Of a DNA stretch of 64,000 nucleotides, positions 36,690 through 45,616 are shown piece after piece. The stretch lies in the NCBI RefSeq assembly GCF_005503355.1, contig NZ_SCMK01000010.1:1-64000 (forward strand), written 5' to 3'. The translations under genes were made by a program, and so were the position numbers. This DNA comes from Sphingomonas sp. 1F27F7B (GTDB taxonomy: Bacteria > Pseudomonadota > Alphaproteobacteria > Sphingomonadales > Sphingomonadaceae). The first letter of the stretch is position 1. Each line of letters starts with the position of its first letter. A model generated the notes under the pieces. That model saw only the letters and a list, made by a program, of their open reading frames with translations. It searched no databases and was not told where the DNA came from.

Positions 36690-37516
36690 CGCGGGCGATC
36701 ATCCCGGCGCCGCGCACAGTGGGCGGGCGCGCCGCGCTGTTCATCGGGCTGCTCGCCTTTCTGGTGCTCTTCGCCTTCCCGGCCTTCGCCCAGGGCGCGG
36801 CGCCGGTCGCGCCCGCCCCGGTCGCCGCACCGGGCGTGGGCGACGCAGTCGATCGCGCGCTCGGCGACCTGGGCGGCGGCAACGCCCCGCTCAGCCTGTC
36901 GCTGCAGGTCCTCATCATCATGGGCCTGCTCACGGTGCTGCCGGGCATCCTGCTGATGATGACCAGCTTCACTCGGATCATCATCGTGCTGGCGCTGCTC
37001 CGCCAGGCGCTCGGCCTGCAGCAGACGCCGCCCAACCAGGTGCTGATCGGCCTGGCGATGTTCCTGAGCTTCTTCGTGATGGCGCCGACGCTGAACACGA
37101 TGAACGTCAACGCGATCCAGCCTTATTCGGCCGGCAGGATCGGCGCGACCGAGATGATCGCGAAATCGGGCGAGGCCCTGCACGGTTTCATGATCAAGCA
37201 GACCCGCACCAAGGACGTGACCATGTTCGCCGGGCTCGCGAAGAGCGGCCCCTATGCGAAGCCGCAGGACGTGCCCTTCTCGGTGCTGCTCCCCGCCTTC
37301 GTCACCTCGGAGCTCAAGACTGCCTTCCAGATCGGCTTCCTCATCTTCCTGCCCTTCATCGTGATCGATCTCGTCGTCGCCACCGTGCTGATGGCGCTCG
37401 GCATGATGATGATGTCGCCCACGATCATCTCGCTGCCCTTCAAGCTGCTGCTCTTCGTCCTGGTCGACGGATGGGCGCTGACGATGGGCTCGCTTGCCTC
37501 CAGCTTCGTGAGTTAG
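36686..37516 (+). CDS. fliP: Flagellar type III export gate protein FliP
   Basis: 276 residues with a cleavable signal peptide (ending AFPAFAQ), unusual among export-gate proteins but normal for FliP. Conserved regions are ILLMMTSFTRIIIVLALLRQALGLQQTPPNQVLIGLAMFL (seen in pieces), FVTSELKTAFQIGFLIFLPF and GMMMMSPTIISLPFKLLLFVLVDGW. Five copies form the core of the gate with FliQ and FliR. The start overlaps fliO by four bases. Confidence 0.96.
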   Translation: MTRAIIPAPRTVGGRAALFIGLLAFLVLFAFPAFAQGAAPVAPAPVAAPGVGDAVDRALGDLGGGNAPLSLSLQVLIIMGLLTVLPGILLMMTSFTRIIIVLALLRQALGLQQTPPNQVLIGLAMFLSFFVMAPTLNTMNVNAIQPYSAGRIGATEMIAKSGEALHGFMIKQTRTKDVTMFAGLAKSGPYAKPQDVPFSVLLPAFVTSELKTAFQIGFLIFLPFIVIDLVVATVLMALGMMMMSPTIISLPFKLLLFVLVDGWALTMGSLASSFVS

Positions 37517-37520
37517 CGCC

Positions 37521-37790
37521 ATGGACGCCGATTATTTCCTTACCGTCGGCCGCGAGGCGATGTGGGTGCTCGCGCTCGCCGCCACGCCGATCCTGGTGCC
37601 GGCCCTGCTCGCGGGCCTGGTGCTCGGCATGGTCCAGGCGGCCACGTCGATCCAGGAACAGACGCTTACCTTCGTGCCCAAGCTGATCGTGGTCGCGCTC
37701 AGCCTGATCATCTTCGGTTCGATGATCATGGGGCTGCTCGGCGATTTCACCACGAGCATCTTCGAGCGCATCCCGGATCTGGTGAAATAA
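37521..37790 (+). CDS. fliQ: Flagellar export gate protein FliQ
   Basis: 89 residues, two membrane helices (MWVLALAATPILVPALLAGLVLGMV and LIVVALSLIIFGSMIMGLLGDF) joined by the conserved loop QAATSIQEQTLTFVPK. FliQ packs around FliP in the export gate. It follows fliP by 4 bp. Confidence 0.96.
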   Translation: MDADYFLTVGREAMWVLALAATPILVPALLAGLVLGMVQAATSIQEQTLTFVPKLIVVALSLIIFGSMIMGLLGDFTTSIFERIPDLVK

Positions 37791-37797
37791 TCCCGCG

Positions 37798-38568
37798 ATG
37801 ATGGGCTTCGGCCTCTCGATTGAGCCGCAGCTCTGGGCGCTGCTGTTCGCCATGGTGCGGATCGGCGCGGCGTTCGTTGCGGCGCCGGTGTTCAGCGCGG
37901 TGGCGATCCCGTTGCCGGCGCGCATCGCGCTCACCGGCGCGATCGGCGTGCTGGTGCTCAACGTCGCGCACGTCGCGCCGCCTGCCGAGATCTTCTCGCT
38001 CACGACCTTTCTCGCCATTGCGGCCGAAGCGCTGATCGGACTGGCGATGGGCTTCGTGCTCCAGGTTGCCTTCGCCGCGCCGATGGTGGCGAGCGAAGTG
38101 ATCTCGATGTCGATGGGCCTGGGCTTCGCCAATGCAGTCGATCCGGCCAGCGGCCATGCGACGCCGGCGATCGGCACCTTCCTGTCGCTGATGCTCACGC
38201 TCATCTTCCTCGCGCTCGACGGGCACCTCGTCCTCGTCGAGCTGGTCGTGCGCAGCTATGAAGTGATGCCGCCGGGCGCCTGGATCGCGCCGGAGCGGCT
38301 GCTCGGCATCGCGATGTTCGGCGGCTACACTTTCCTCGCCGGCCTTCTGCTCTCGCTGCCGATCGGCTTCCTGCTGCTCTGCCTCAACCTGATCGTCGGC
38401 ATGCTGAGCCGCGCCGCGCCCGCGCTCAACCTGTTCGCGGTGGGCCTGCCCGCCAGCCTGCTGTTCGGCGTGGTCGCGCTGCTGCTCGCGCTGCCCGCCA
38501 TGGGGGATTATCTCGTCGTCATCATCCGCGAGGCGCTCGCGATGATGCCGCAGCTGGTGCTCGGCTGA
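37798..38568 (+). CDS. fliR: Flagellar export gate protein FliR
   Basis: 256 residues, about six membrane helices. Typical FliR stretches are RIGAAFVAAPVFSAVAIPLPARIAL, ALIGLAMGFVLQVAF, GEVI-like SEVISMSMGLGFANAVDP, and LNLIVGMLSRAAPALNLFAVGLP. It completes the FliPQR gate. Two ATGs in a row give an uncertainty of one residue at the start. The stop shares a base with the flhB start (TGATG). Confidence 0.95.
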   Translation: MMGFGLSIEPQLWALLFAMVRIGAAFVAAPVFSAVAIPLPARIALTGAIGVLVLNVAHVAPPAEIFSLTTFLAIAAEALIGLAMGFVLQVAFAAPMVASEVISMSMGLGFANAVDPASGHATPAIGTFLSLMLTLIFLALDGHLVLVELVVRSYEVMPPGAWIAPERLLGIAMFGGYTFLAGLLLSLPIGFLLLCLNLIVGMLSRAAPALNLFAVGLPASLLFGVVALLLALPAMGDYLVVIIREALAMMPQLVLG

Positions 38569-39704
38569 TGTCGGAGTCCGGCGGCGAAAAGACGGAAGCC
38601 CCGACACCCAAGCGCAAGCGCAAGGCGGCGGACGAGGGCCAGATCCTCAGCTCGAAGGATTTCGGCACTGCGCTGATCGTCCTGCTCGGCTGCGCCTGGA
38701 TGGCGATGCTGGGCCCGGCGCTGATCCGTGCGTGCAAGGAAGTGATGGTCGGCAGCTTCAGCTTCGGCCGGGCCGATATCGAGGATTTCGAGCCCTGGCG
38801 CCCGATCGCCGAGGCGGGATGGAAGCTGGCGCTGCCGATCGGCGGGCTGCTGCTGGTCGCGGTCGCCGGCGCGGTGCTCAGCCATGCCGGGCTCGCCGGG
38901 CTGCGCTGGAATTCCAAGCTGTTCGCGCCCAAGGCCTCGCGCATCAATCCGGGCTCGGGCCTCAAGCGCATCTTCGGCCCCACCGGCTGGATCGAGATGG
39001 GCAAGGCGCTGCTCAAGGTGGTGCTGCTCGGCAGCATCGGCACCTGGCTGCTCTGGTCGCTCACCCGCCGCTCGCTCGGGCTGGTCGAGGCCGATCTGCA
39101 CGGCGCGATCGGCGCGATGGGCGGCGAGTTCCTGACGCTGCTGTTCGTGATGGCGGGCGGGCTGATGCTGATCGCGGGCATCGACCTGCCGATCCAGATC
39201 CTCCGGCACATGAACCGCCTGCGTATGACCAAGCAGGAAGTGAAGGACGAGCACAAGGAAAGCGAAGGCTCGCCCGAAGCCAAGGCCGCGCAGCGCCAGC
39301 GCCAGCGCCAGATCCTGAAGGGCGGCTTCCGCAAGGCAGTGGAGACCGCGCATGTGGTGATCACCAACCCGACGCACTTCGCCGTGGCGCTGCGCTACGA
39401 GCAGGGCAAGGACCAGGTGCCGGTGGTGGTGGCCAAGGGCCGCGGCGCCACGGCGCTGGCGATCCGCGAGCTGGCCGGCGAGCTTGACGTGCCGATCCTC
39501 GAATATCCGCAGCTCGCCCGCGCGGTCTATTACACCAGCAAGGAAAATCAGGAGATTCGCGACGATCTCTACATGGCGGTGGCGACGGTGCTCGCCTTCG
39601 TCTTCCAGGTCAGCAAGCGCGCCGGTTCGGTCCAGCCGGCGATCACGGTGCCCGAGACGGCACTTTTCGACGAGAACGGCCGAAAACAGGCGCGCGCGCA
39701 CTAA
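38568..39704 (+). CDS. flhB: Flagellar export switch protein FlhB
   Basis: 378 residues. It begins SGEKTEAPTPKRKRKAADEGQ, has four membrane helices, and a cytoplasmic domain with the autocleavage site NPTH in VVITNPTHFAVALRY, required for the switch from hook to filament substrates. The tail continues APVVVAKG-like VPVVVAKGRGATALAIRELA. Placed directly after fliR with a one-base overlap. Confidence 0.96.
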   Translation: MSESGGEKTEAPTPKRKRKAADEGQILSSKDFGTALIVLLGCAWMAMLGPALIRACKEVMVGSFSFGRADIEDFEPWRPIAEAGWKLALPIGGLLLVAVAGAVLSHAGLAGLRWNSKLFAPKASRINPGSGLKRIFGPTGWIEMGKALLKVVLLGSIGTWLLWSLTRRSLGLVEADLHGAIGAMGGEFLTLLFVMAGGLMLIAGIDLPIQILRHMNRLRMTKQEVKDEHKESEGSPEAKAAQRQRQRQILKGGFRKAVETAHVVITNPTHFAVALRYEQGKDQVPVVVAKGRGATALAIRELAGELDVPILEYPQLARAVYYTSKENQEIRDDLYMAVATVLAFVFQVSKRAGSVQPAITVPETALFDENGRKQARAH

Positions 39705-39749
39705 AGCCGCGGCGCCGACGGCCGTTTACCGGAAGAGCAGGGGGACGAG

Positions 39750-41156
39750 ATGGCCGTCGAATCGATCGCAAAGACGCTGGGCACCGGATCGGGGATCGAC
39801 ATCACCGCGCTGGTCCAGTCGCTTGTCGACAACAGCTTCGCCAACAAGAACCAGGCGCTTACCAACAAGAGCGATACGCTCACCAAGCAGATCTCCACGG
39901 TGGGGACGATCAAGAGCAACATCAGCGATTTCGCCTCGGCGCTCGCCTCGCTGACCAGCTCGGGCTCGCTCGCCACCCAGCCGACCAGCTCGAACACCGG
40001 CATCCTCAACATCACGCGCCTGTCGGGTGCCGATCTCGCGGGCCTCAGCGCGACGATGGAAGTGCGCCAGCTCGCCCAGGGCCAGGTCTCGAGCTCGCCG
40101 TCCTTCGGCGGCGGCAGCGGCTCGGTGGTGGGAGCGGGCAAGCTCACTCTCACCTTCGGCAGCGCGACGGTGGCCGATGGCGCGATGACCGGCTTCACTG
40201 CCGGAGCGGCCACGCCGATCGACATCACCATCGATTCGCCCAATGCAACGCTTGCCGACGTCGCCGCGGCGATCAACGCCAAGAAGGCGGGCGTCACCGC
40301 GACGATCCTGAGCGATGCGAACGGCGCCCGGCTGGTGCTCAAGAGCGGGACCGGCTCGTCCCAGGCCTTCACGCTGAGTGGCACCGACGGCCTGGCCCAG
40401 CTCGCCGTCGGTCCCGGCGTCGATGGATCCACGATCAACGCGGCCGCGCAGGATGCCCGGGTCGCGCTTGACGGCGTCGAGGCGAAATACCCGACCAACA
40501 GCATAACCACGATGATCCCCGGTGCGCGGATCGACCTGGTCTCGGCCTCGGTCGGCACCAAGGTGATGATCGGCGCCAGCGCGCCCACCACCGCGATCAG
40601 CCAGGCGGTCGCCAACTTCGTCGAGACCTACAACGAAGTGTTCAAGGCGGTGCAGCAGGCGACCGATCCGGTCAACGGCCCGCTCAAGTCCGATCCGGCG
40701 GCGAAGCAGCTCCTCCAGCAGCTCAAGCGGCTGAGCCTCAGCGCGCTGGTGCCCGGCGCGGGCAAGAACGTGCCCTCGGCGCTTGCCGATCTCGGCGTGA
40801 AGACCAATCGCGACGGCACGCTCAGCCTCGATACCGCGCGCCTCTCCAAGGTGCTGACCACCTATCCGAGCGACGTCGAGAAGATGTTCACGGAGAATGC
40901 CGGCCTCGCCAAGGCGCTTTCCGACGTCGCGGCGATCGCCACGAGTTCCAAGACCGGGCTGGGCGCGAGCGCCGACAAATATGGCAAGGCGCAGGACGAT
41001 CTCGCCGACGAGAAGACGAAGATCGCGGCGGACACTGTTAAGATGCGCGATCGCATGACCCAGCAATTCGCCGCGATGGACGCCAAGGTCGCGGCCTACA
41101 AGTCGACGCAAACCTTCCTGAAGCAGCAGATCGACTCCTGGAACGCGAAGAACTGA
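39750..41156 (+). CDS. fliD: Flagellar filament cap protein FliD
   Basis: 468 residues. The N-terminal GTGSGIDITALVQSLVDN and the C-terminal helical leg (QQFAAMDAKVAAYKSTQTFLKQQIDSWN) are the FliD signature. The middle (DGLAQLAVGPG, AQDARVALDGVEAKYPTNSITTMIPG) contains the flagellin-hook-IN type repeats. FliD caps the growing filament. It lies 45 bp after flhB and overlaps fliS by one base. Confidence 0.94.
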   Translation: MAVESIAKTLGTGSGIDITALVQSLVDNSFANKNQALTNKSDTLTKQISTVGTIKSNISDFASALASLTSSGSLATQPTSSNTGILNITRLSGADLAGLSATMEVRQLAQGQVSSSPSFGGGSGSVVGAGKLTLTFGSATVADGAMTGFTAGAATPIDITIDSPNATLADVAAAINAKKAGVTATILSDANGARLVLKSGTGSSQAFTLSGTDGLAQLAVGPGVDGSTINAAAQDARVALDGVEAKYPTNSITTMIPGARIDLVSASVGTKVMIGASAPTTAISQAVANFVETYNEVFKAVQQATDPVNGPLKSDPAAKQLLQQLKRLSLSALVPGAGKNVPSALADLGVKTNRDGTLSLDTARLSKVLTTYPSDVEKMFTENAGLAKALSDVAAIATSSKTGLGASADKYGKAQDDLADEKTKIAADTVKMRDRMTQQFAAMDAKVAAYKSTQTFLKQQIDSWNAKN

Positions 41157-41554
41157 TGCGGTACGCCTCGGCGCTCGCCGCCAACCCCGCCGATACCTAT
41201 CGCCAGATCGACATCGTCGGCCGCACCGCCGGCGGCGATCCGCACGCGCTGGTCGGGCTGCTCTACGAAGAGGGGATCGCCGCGCTGCGCACGGCGGCCT
41301 GGGCGGTGGAGCGCAGCAACTATTCGGTGCGCGGCGAGCGCGTGGCGCGGGCCACCGCGATCCTGTTCGCGCTGGAAGCCGGGCTCGATTTCGAGCGCGG
41401 CGGCGATGTCGCCCGCACGCTGGCCACCTTCTATCACGGGCTGCGCGGCGAGGTCCTGCAGGCCGCCACCGGCACCGATCCCGCCCCGTTTCGCGAAGCG
41501 GCGAACAGCCTGGACGAGATCGCCCGCGCCTGGAGCAGCCTGAAGGCGGGCTAG
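41156..41554 (+). CDS. fliS: Flagellin export chaperone FliS
   Basis: 132 residues, helical. It has YASALAANPADTYRQIDIVGRTAGGDPHALVGLLYEEGIAALR, read in parts as the FliS N-terminal helix and the loop before helix 2, then RATAILFALEAGLDFERGGDVARTLATFYHG. FliS keeps flagellin unfolded until export. It is the last gene of the fli operon and starts inside the fliD stop (TGATG). Confidence 0.9.
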   Translation: MRYASALAANPADTYRQIDIVGRTAGGDPHALVGLLYEEGIAALRTAAWAVERSNYSVRGERVARATAILFALEAGLDFERGGDVARTLATFYHGLRGEVLQAATGTDPAPFREAANSLDEIARAWSSLKAG

Positions 41555-41604
41555 GCCGCATCGCCGATTCCGCGCGGCCCCATCATCCTGCATTGCAAGC
41601 TGCC

Positions 41605-42684
41605 CTAGGCCCAGCGGGCGAGGATGTCGGCCACGGCCTCGTCCACCGGCGGCGTCGCTTCGGCGGGCGTGCCCGAGAAGCGCGGCGCCGGCATCGGCTG
41701 CATCGCGCCGTCCTGCACGGCGAAGGTCCCGCGTGCGCGATTGTGCGGATGGAGCGGCGCCTCGTTGAGCGAAAGCACCGGCGTCACGCAGCCGCCGCCC
41801 GCTTCGAACAGTGCCGCCCATTCGTCGCGCCCGCGCGAGGCGAAGGCGGCGGCGAGCGCCTCGGTAAGCGCCGGCCAGCAGGCACGGTCATATTGGTCGA
41901 ACCCGTGCGGCGCGATGCCGAGCCCGTCGCAAAGCGCGCGGAAGGCGTGCGGCTCGAGCGCGCCGACTGCCACGTGCCGCCCATCGGCACAGGCATAGCA
42001 GCGATAATAGGGGGCGCCCCCGTCGATCATGTTGGCCGCCCGGGCATCGGCCCAGCGGCCCGAGGCGTGGAGCGCATAATAGAGCGACATCATCGAAGCG
42101 GCGCCGTCCACCTGCGCCGCTTCGATCACCTGCCCCCGCCCGGTCGCCTGGGCAGCGAGGATCGCCGAGACCAGGCCGAGCGCCAGGAACAGCGATCCGC
42201 CGGCATATTCGCCGATCAGGTTGAGCGGGGGCACCGGCGCGGCGGCCGGGCCGATGGCGTGGAGCACGCCCGAGAGGGCGAGATGGTTGATGTCGTTGCC
42301 CGGCGTGCCGGCGAGCGGCCCCTCGCGTCCCCAGCCGCTGGCGCGGGCATAGACCAGGCGCGGATTGAGCGCGAGGCAGCGCGCCGGATCGAGCCCCACC
42401 TGCTCGGCGACGCCGGGGCGATAGCCTTCGATCACGCCGTCCGCCTGGGCGATCAGCGCCAGCGCCTGCTCGCGCCCCGCCGCCTGGCTCAGGTCGAGCG
42501 ACACTTGCGAGCGGCCGCGATAGAGATTCGCCGCCACCGTGCTGGCTTCGCTGCCGGGCCGCCGGATCCGCACGATGTCGCAGCCCAGATCGGCGAGCAG
42601 CATGCCCGCGAACAGCACGGTGCCGGGCATGTCGAGCTCGACGATGCGCAAGCCCGCCAGGGGCCCGTGCGTAGCTGCAACCAT
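41605..42684 (-). CDS. CaiB/BaiF-family CoA transferase (alpha-methylacyl-CoA racemase-like)
   Basis: 359 residues. It opens GPLAGLRIVELDMPGTVLFAGMLLADLGCDIVRI, contains SQVSLDLSQAAGREQALALIAQADGVIEGYRPGV and the glycine loop NLIGEYAGGSLFLALGLVSAIL, all class III CoA-transferase features. NDINHLALSGVLHAIG and GGCVTPVLSLNEAP point to the racemase branch, which epimerises 2-methyl-branched acyl-CoAs. The ATG at 42684 has GGGGG at five-base spacing; an ATG one codon earlier is too close to it. Convergent to fliS. Confidence 0.88.
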   Translation of the reverse strand: MVAATHGPLAGLRIVELDMPGTVLFAGMLLADLGCDIVRIRRPGSEASTVAANLYRGRSQVSLDLSQAAGREQALALIAQADGVIEGYRPGVAEQVGLDPARCLALNPRLVYARASGWGREGPLAGTPGNDINHLALSGVLHAIGPAAAPVPPLNLIGEYAGGSLFLALGLVSAILAAQATGRGQVIEAAQVDGAASMMSLYYALHASGRWADARAANMIDGGAPYYRCYACADGRHVAVGALEPHAFRALCDGLGIAPHGFDQYDRACWPALTEALAAAFASRGRDEWAALFEAGGGCVTPVLSLNEAPLHPHNRARGTFAVQDGAMQPMPAPRFSGTPAEATPPVDEAVADILARWA

Positions 42685-42782
42685 CATGTCCCCCACAGGT
42701 GATTCCACCGATCCATAGCCGCCTCCCGCACCTCAGGTCCACGCACTGGCGCTCGCCCGTGCTTTAGGCTAGCGGGTGGGCC

Positions 42783-43328
42783 ATGTCGGCACCCCACATC
42801 GTCGCGCTGGGCGGCACCCTGCGGCCCGAATCCGCCACCGGGCGGCTGCTCGCGGCAACGCTCGAAATGGCCGCGGCGCGCGGCGCCCGCACTACCTTGC
42901 TCACCGGCGAGGCGATTGCCTTCCCGCATTACGAGCCGGGCAATGTCGAGGGGAACGACGCCGTCGGCCGCTATCTGGAAGCGCTGCGCACGGCGGACGC
43001 GGTGATCGTCGGTTCGCCCGGCTATCACGGCACGCTCTCCGGGCTGGTCAAGACCGCGCTCGACTATGTCGAGGCGCTGAGCAAGGACGAGCGCCCCTAT
43101 CTCGACGGCTTGCCGGTGGGCCTGATCGCCACTGCCGCTGGCTGGCAGGCGGCGGTCTCGACGCTGCAGGCGCTGCGCACCATCACCCATGCGCTGCGCG
43201 GCTGGCCGACGCCGATGGGCCTGGCGATCAACACCGCCGAGCCGGGCGACGCGGTGGACAAGTGCAACGGCCCGATGGTGGTGATGGTGGATCAGATCTT
43301 CACTTTCCTGGAACGCCGGCCGGGCTAG
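42783..43328 (+). CDS. NAD(P)H-dependent FMN reductase
   Basis: 181 residues, flavodoxin-like. The phosphate loop is GGTLRPESATGRLL (close to GSxRxxSxN), and the second flavin loop is VIVGSPGYHGTLSGLVKTALDYVE. Members reduce FMN, azo dyes, quinones or chromate with NAD(P)H. It stands alone between the CoA transferase (divergent) and a response regulator. Since rutF is missing from the rut cluster 6 kb on, it could be one of several possible flavin reductases, but nothing specific links them. Confidence 0.85.
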   Translation: MSAPHIVALGGTLRPESATGRLLAATLEMAAARGARTTLLTGEAIAFPHYEPGNVEGNDAVGRYLEALRTADAVIVGSPGYHGTLSGLVKTALDYVEALSKDERPYLDGLPVGLIATAAGWQAAVSTLQALRTITHALRGWPTPMGLAINTAEPGDAVDKCNGPMVVMVDQIFTFLERRPG

Positions 43329-43378
43329 GTTGCCCGGCATTTAACGCTTTCGTGAGGCTTGCTTCCTAGAATGGAGGC

Positions 43379-43927
43379 ATGGACGAGGCTTCGGCACAGG
43401 AAGGCATCGGCAATCGCCGACGCGCCATGCGCACCATCCTGGCGGTCGATGACAGCCGGACCAGTCTCCATGTCCTCGCGCATCGGCTCGGCCAGCTCGG
43501 CTATCTCGTGGTGCTCGCGGATCGCGGATCGCAGGCGCTCGAGCTGATATCGGCGCGGGGCTTCGATCTGGTGCTGCTCGACCGGGTAATGCCGGAAGTT
43601 TCCGGACTCCATGTGCTGCACGAGATCCGCGGCACCCGCGACACGGCCGACCTGCCGGTGATCATGGTCACCAGCCATGACGATCCGGGCGGTGCCGTCG
43701 AAGCGTTGCAGGCCGGAGCCGACGATTATGTGACGGCGCCCTATCCCTTCGAGGAACTGGCCGCGCGGATCGAACGGACCTTGTCGCGCTCCGACCGCAT
43801 GGAGGAACTGAAGCGTTCCAACCTCGCGCTCGACGCACGCATCGCCGCGCGAGCGATCGAGCTGGGCGAAGTGCGCAGCGAGCTTGCCGTCGCCCGGGTC
43901 GAGCTGGAGCGCCGCCAGCGCGCCTGA
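43379..43927 (+). CDS. Single-receiver response regulator with C-terminal coiled coil, Lys replaced
   Basis: 182 residues. After a ~16-residue tail comes a receiver: ILAVDDSRTSL, phospho-acceptor Asp in FDLVLLDRVMPEVSG, and Thr in VIMVTSHDD. The usual switch lysine (DDYVTKP in relatives) is Ala in DDYVTAPYPFEELAARI. The last ~50 residues (MEELKRSNLALDARIAARAIELGEVRSELAVARVEL, as a continuous helix) form a coiled coil instead of a DNA-binding domain. A role in protein-protein signalling is likely. The start could also be ATG 43427. Confidence 0.8.
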   Translation: MDEASAQEGIGNRRRAMRTILAVDDSRTSLHVLAHRLGQLGYLVVLADRGSQALELISARGFDLVLLDRVMPEVSGLHVLHEIRGTRDTADLPVIMVTSHDDPGGAVEALQAGADDYVTAPYPFEELAARIERTLSRSDRMEELKRSNLALDARIAARAIELGEVRSELAVARVELERRQRA

Positions 43928-43934
43928 GCGCGGC

Positions 43935-44888
43935 TCAGCGTTCGAACCAGTGCCGCCCGACGAAATAGGCGGTGATCACGAAGGCGACCGCCAGGCAGAG
44001 GATCGCGATCGCGTCGAACGCCCATGGCTCCCTCGCGAACCACAGGCCCTCGACGTTCATGCCATAGAGGCCGGTGATGAAGGTCAGCGGCAGGAACACC
44101 ATCGCCGCCACCGCGATCACCAGCGAGCGCTGGTCGATCAGCTCGGCGCGCAGGTCGGTGAGCGTCTCGTGCGTGAGCGCCGCGCGCTCGCGGATGCTCT
44201 CCAGCTCCTCGGCCATGCGCGCGGCGCGGTCGGCGGCGGCGGCGAGGTGGAGCCGGTCGTCATCGGCCAGCCATGCGACCGGCAGCGCGGCGAGCTTCTC
44301 CAGCGCGGCGCGCTGCGGATAGAGGAAGCGGCGCAGCCCGATCGCCTTCACGCGCGTCTCGTTGACCAGCCGGCGCAGGTCGAAGGCGCGGTGCTGCGAG
44401 ATATGTTCCTCGCAATCGTCCAGCGTGTCGCCCAGCTCGGCGACCATGGGGTCGAGCTCCTCGGTGATCGCCTGGGCGATCGCGGCGATCAGGTCGCCCG
44501 GATCGAGGATCTTGCCCTCCTCCACTTGCCTGCGCACCGGCTGGATCGCGTTGAGCTGCTTGCGCGAGACCGAGAAGACGCAGCCGCCATGCGCGTAGAT
44601 GCGGATCGAGGCGAGGGGATCGGAGCCGCCAAGCGCTTCCGACGACATGCCGCGCAGATTGACCAGCGCCGCCGGGCCGAACAGGTCGCAGCGCGGGCGC
44701 GTCTCCATCGCGGTGAGCGCGTCGATCACCGGCTGGGCGAGCTCGGCCTCGCCGCGCAGCCAGACCTGGGCGCGCTCGTCATTGGTGTTGAGGTGGATCC
44801 AGCTGAGGCCGGCATCCTTGCCGAGCGCTTCCTTGAGGATCGGCTGCTCGACCTTGCCGTCGCGGACGATATAGGCAAAGCCGCTCAT
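43935..44888 (-). CDS. CorA-family divalent-metal transporter (ZntB-like)
   Basis: 317 residues. A long soluble N-terminal funnel (WIHLNTNDERAQVWL, FGPAALVNLRGM) and coiled helices are followed by two membrane helices at the C-terminus. The signature GxN motif is in TFITGLYGMNVEGL, before LAVAFVITAYFVGRHWF. CorA-type pentamers carry Mg2+, Co2+ or Zn2+; the ZntB branch fits the lack of the MPEL loop, but the ion is uncertain. The start overlaps the preceding gene by ATGA. Confidence 0.85.
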   Translation of the reverse strand: MSGFAYIVRDGKVEQPILKEALGKDAGLSWIHLNTNDERAQVWLRGEAELAQPVIDALTAMETRPRCDLFGPAALVNLRGMSSEALGGSDPLASIRIYAHGGCVFSVSRKQLNAIQPVRRQVEEGKILDPGDLIAAIAQAITEELDPMVAELGDTLDDCEEHISQHRAFDLRRLVNETRVKAIGLRRFLYPQRAALEKLAALPVAWLADDDRLHLAAAADRAARMAEELESIRERAALTHETLTDLRAELIDQRSLVIAVAAMVFLPLTFITGLYGMNVEGLWFAREPWAFDAIAILCLAVAFVITAYFVGRHWFER

Positions 44889-45616
44889 CCGGCGATCTCC
44901 AGCCACACCGAGAGGCCGGGTCCCGGCGCTTCGGGAGGAGCGGAAAGGGCGATGCGCGGGGCATCGGCGCGGGCGCGGTCGAGAATGGCGGTCGGCACGG
45001 CCGGAAGGTGGTACACCCGCTCGGCTTGCGCAAGCGCGCGCGCCTGGCGGAGCGTCAGATCGTCGGGGTCGGCGCTGTGCAGCGTGAAGCGCAGCAGCCG
45101 CGCGGCCGCCGGCGCGCGCAGCCGTTCCACCACGTCGCTGCCGAGCCCCTCCGCCAGCGCGGCGGCGATGGCGCGGCGGCGGTCGGCCGCGTCGGGGAAA
45201 AGCGCGAGCAATTCGGGCCGGGCATCGCGGAGCGCGCGCGCGGTATCGCCCAGATCGGCGGGCAGCGCCGCCTCGAGCTTCTGGCGCAGTGCCGCCGCCA
45301 GCCCGGCCGACACACCGCCCGTGCCCACCGCCACCAGCACCGGATCGCGCGCCACGATCGCGGGCAAGGTGAAGTCGCACAGGTCCGGGCGGTCGACGGT
45401 GTTGACGAGCATGCCGCGCGAACGCAGGCGCGCGACGATGGGTTCGGGATCGTCCGCGGCGACGATGGCGAGCGAAGCAGTTGCATCCTCGCCGACGATC
45501 ACGGCACCGGCGCGCATCAGCAGCCGGCGCTTGGCTTCCGCCGCTTCGCCGGTGCCGATCAGCATGACCGGCCGCCCCGCCAGCTTCACGAAGATCGGCA
45601 GGGCGGCGAGCGTCAT
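44885..45616 (-). CDS. Precorrin-2 dehydrogenase / siroheme-synthase N-terminal domain protein
   Basis: 243 residues. It has the CysG-N/Met8p arrangement: LPIFVKLAGRPVMLIGTGEAAEAKRRLLMRAGA (dinucleotide fold; first 20 shown by family), NTVDRPDLCDFTLPAIVARDPVLVAVGTGGVSAGLAAALRQKLE in the middle with the catalytic Asp in VDRPDLCDF. It oxidises precorrin-2 to sirohydrochlorin and inserts iron to make siroheme. It lacks the methyltransferase half of full CysG. It overlaps lysA by four bases and the CorA-type gene by four bases. Confidence 0.82.
   Translation of the reverse strand: MTLAALPIFVKLAGRPVMLIGTGEAAEAKRRLLMRAGAVIVGEDATASLAIVAADDPEPIVARLRSRGMLVNTVDRPDLCDFTLPAIVARDPVLVAVGTGGVSAGLAAALRQKLEAALPADLGDTARALRDARPELLALFPDAADRRRAIAAALAEGLGSDVVERLRAPAAARLLRFTLHSADPDDLTLRQARALAQAERVYHLPAVPTAILDRARADAPRIALSAPPEAPGPGLSVWLEIAG

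Noticed and set aside
42783..43328. Calling the FMN reductase RutF
   Set aside because: It is a flavodoxin-fold enzyme, not of the split-barrel flavin reductase family to which RutF belongs, and lies 6 kb from the rut genes.
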